NCBI GenBank assembly: GCA_000512085.1 | Contig: ASPP01006716.1 | Span: 1 to 22,005 of the forward strand | DNA from: Reticulomyxa filosa | Taxonomy: Eukaryota > Foraminifera > Reticulomyxidae | DNA: 22,005 nucleotides | Reading direction: 5' to 3' | Translations under genes and position numbers: made by a program | Notes under the pieces: model-generated | Database searches by the model: none | Seen by the model: the letters and a program-made list of their open reading frames with translations, nothing else | Told to the model about the DNA's origin: nothing | Shown: positions 20,932-22,005 of the stretch, piece by piece | Position numbering within the stretch: position 1 is the stretch's first letter | Layout of the letters: every line of letters begins with the position of its first letter

Positions 20932-22005
20932 ATGTTGCGTCGAAATATCTTTTCCTGTTTCAAAAAGATATCACCTGGAAATGAAATTAATTGGAGAAAC
21001 TACAATAACTTGTACCTGAATCAAGTGAGGCCTCTGGCCAGTGGACTTGGAGTAAATGAAAAACGTCTGCGTGAAGAAATGAGCAGCGTGTGCAAAACGA
21101 ATGAAATTCAATTTTTTGCAGATTATAAAAAATCAGAAGGAAATTGGATAGTAGATAGCGATGGAAATAGATACTTGGATTGTTTTCAACAAATTGGATC
21201 TTTGCCACTGGGATACAATCATCCAAAGTTTAAAACCAAATAACGATTGTGTCGTAAATGCGCCAAAAGAGGCCTATGTTGTGTATTAAAACACATTACA
21301 AACAATAATAACAAATAACAACAATAATAGAATGCAAGAGGTATTCACCAATCCAGATAATATGCATTGGTTGGTAAACCGACCAGCACTTGGGAATTTG
21401 CCACCGATTGAGTTTCCAGAAAAAATCAAACAAACATTGATGTCAGTCGCACCAAAGGGTATGTGAAGATTAAATCCAAAAAAAAAAATGAGGACTCATT
21501 CTTCTCTCACCTTTTAATGAATGGTGTATATGTTTGATGAATCTTTGAGACAGGATTGGATCAGGTGCAATTGATGATGTGTGGAACATGCAGTAATGAG
21601 AACGCATTGAAACATGCGATGATGTATCACCAACACATCGCACGCAAAGGCAAATCACCAAGCGACAAAGACTTGTTGTCGTCTATGTGGCACCAAAGTC
21701 CTGGCACCCCTGATCATCTGTTGGTCATTGCCTTTGAAAAGGCTTTTCACGGCAGGACTTTCATGTCTTTGTCTTTGTCCCAATCAAAGGCCATTCACAA
21801 AGTCGACGTCCCTGCAATGACCGATACCGTGTTGCGATGTCCATTTCCCAACACTCACAATGACAAAGGCGAAGACGATAGGACTTTGGCTGGCATTGAA
21901 CAAATGATTCGAATTGCAAAAGAAACAGGTTTGATTGCTCACTCACTTTTTTTTTTTTAAATTGTGCAAGATGGCACACTGTGCAAGGACAGCAATTTTG
22001 TGTAT
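20932..22005 (+). CDS. ABAT: 4-aminobutyrate aminotransferase, 3' partial
   Basis: PLP-dependent class III transaminase that moves the amino group of GABA to 2-oxoglutarate, giving succinic semialdehyde and glutamate. Exons 20932-21227, 21331-21458, 21554-21928 and probably 21993->22005; introns are 103, 95 and 64 nt and all phases match. Similarity to animal/fungal GABA-T is clear along the whole stretch: FFADYKKSEGNWIVDSDGNR, LDCFQQIGSLPLGYNHP, WLVNRPALGNLPP, LMSVAPKG, MMCGTCSNENALK, AFHGRTFMSLSLSQSKAIHK. The N-terminus (MLRRNIFSCFKK) is basic and amphipathic, consistent with mitochondrial import. The Cys-Gly-Thr-Cys segment matches the family's CGSCSNENA region, whose cysteines hold an iron-sulphur cluster in animal enzymes. 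The active-site Lys lies beyond the window. The last 13 bases continue as A-I-L-C-I, where the family has the strand before EPIQ. Confidence 0.93.

Noticed and set aside
1-22005. Bacterial-type operons, CRISPR arrays, insertion sequences
   Set aside because: All genes have spliceosomal introns, no Shine-Dalgarno spacing, no repeat-spacer arrays and no transposase similarity.

Overview
The window is nuclear DNA of an AT-rich protist. It holds seven protein-coding genes, all broken by short GT-AG introns. I placed about 35 introns, mostly 63-130 nt, with three of 187-285 nt. TAA, TAG and TGA all act as stops, so the code is standard. Microsatellites and homopolymer runs are frequent inside both introns and exons. 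The mix of a 7TM-RGS protein, a short IQGAP-type RasGAP, a Slob/PXK-like pseudokinase and abundant simple repeats fits a rhizarian, and a foraminiferan such as Reticulomyxa is my best guess. That identification is an inference from style, not a match.

Layout. On the + strand, <1-2267 is a CAMK-family protein kinase with a Lys/Glu/Asp-rich N-terminal region that runs off the left edge, and 2786-3946 is a SAM-domain protein with a C-terminal coiled coil. On the - strand, 6714-4451 is a membrane-anchored pseudokinase of the Slob/PXK type, 11726-7118 is splicing factor SF3B3, and ~15600-12250 is an IQGAP-like RasGAP whose first exon is not resolved. On the + strand again, ~16943-20534 is a seven-transmembrane RGS protein, and 20932->22005 is 4-aminobutyrate aminotransferase, cut by the right edge.

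The genes are not an operon. Several (CAMK kinase, SAM adaptor, pseudokinase, RasGAP, 7TM-RGS) are signalling proteins, while SF3B3 and GABA transaminase are housekeeping. The RasGAP and 7TM-RGS genes are divergent and share about 1.3 kb of very AT-rich DNA with two 12-bp palindromes.

The most interesting item is the 7TM-RGS gene. Its RGS domain appears to be interrupted by about 295 codons of low-complexity, GC-richer sequence, and part of its core lies on a frame-neutral 30-nt exon bounded by a possible 34-nt intron. Four places in three genes need one extra base to stay in frame, two of them clearly at homopolymers. This looks more like base undercalling in the assembly than biology. Exon boundaries were read by hand from splice sites, phase and family similarity, and have not been tested against transcripts.
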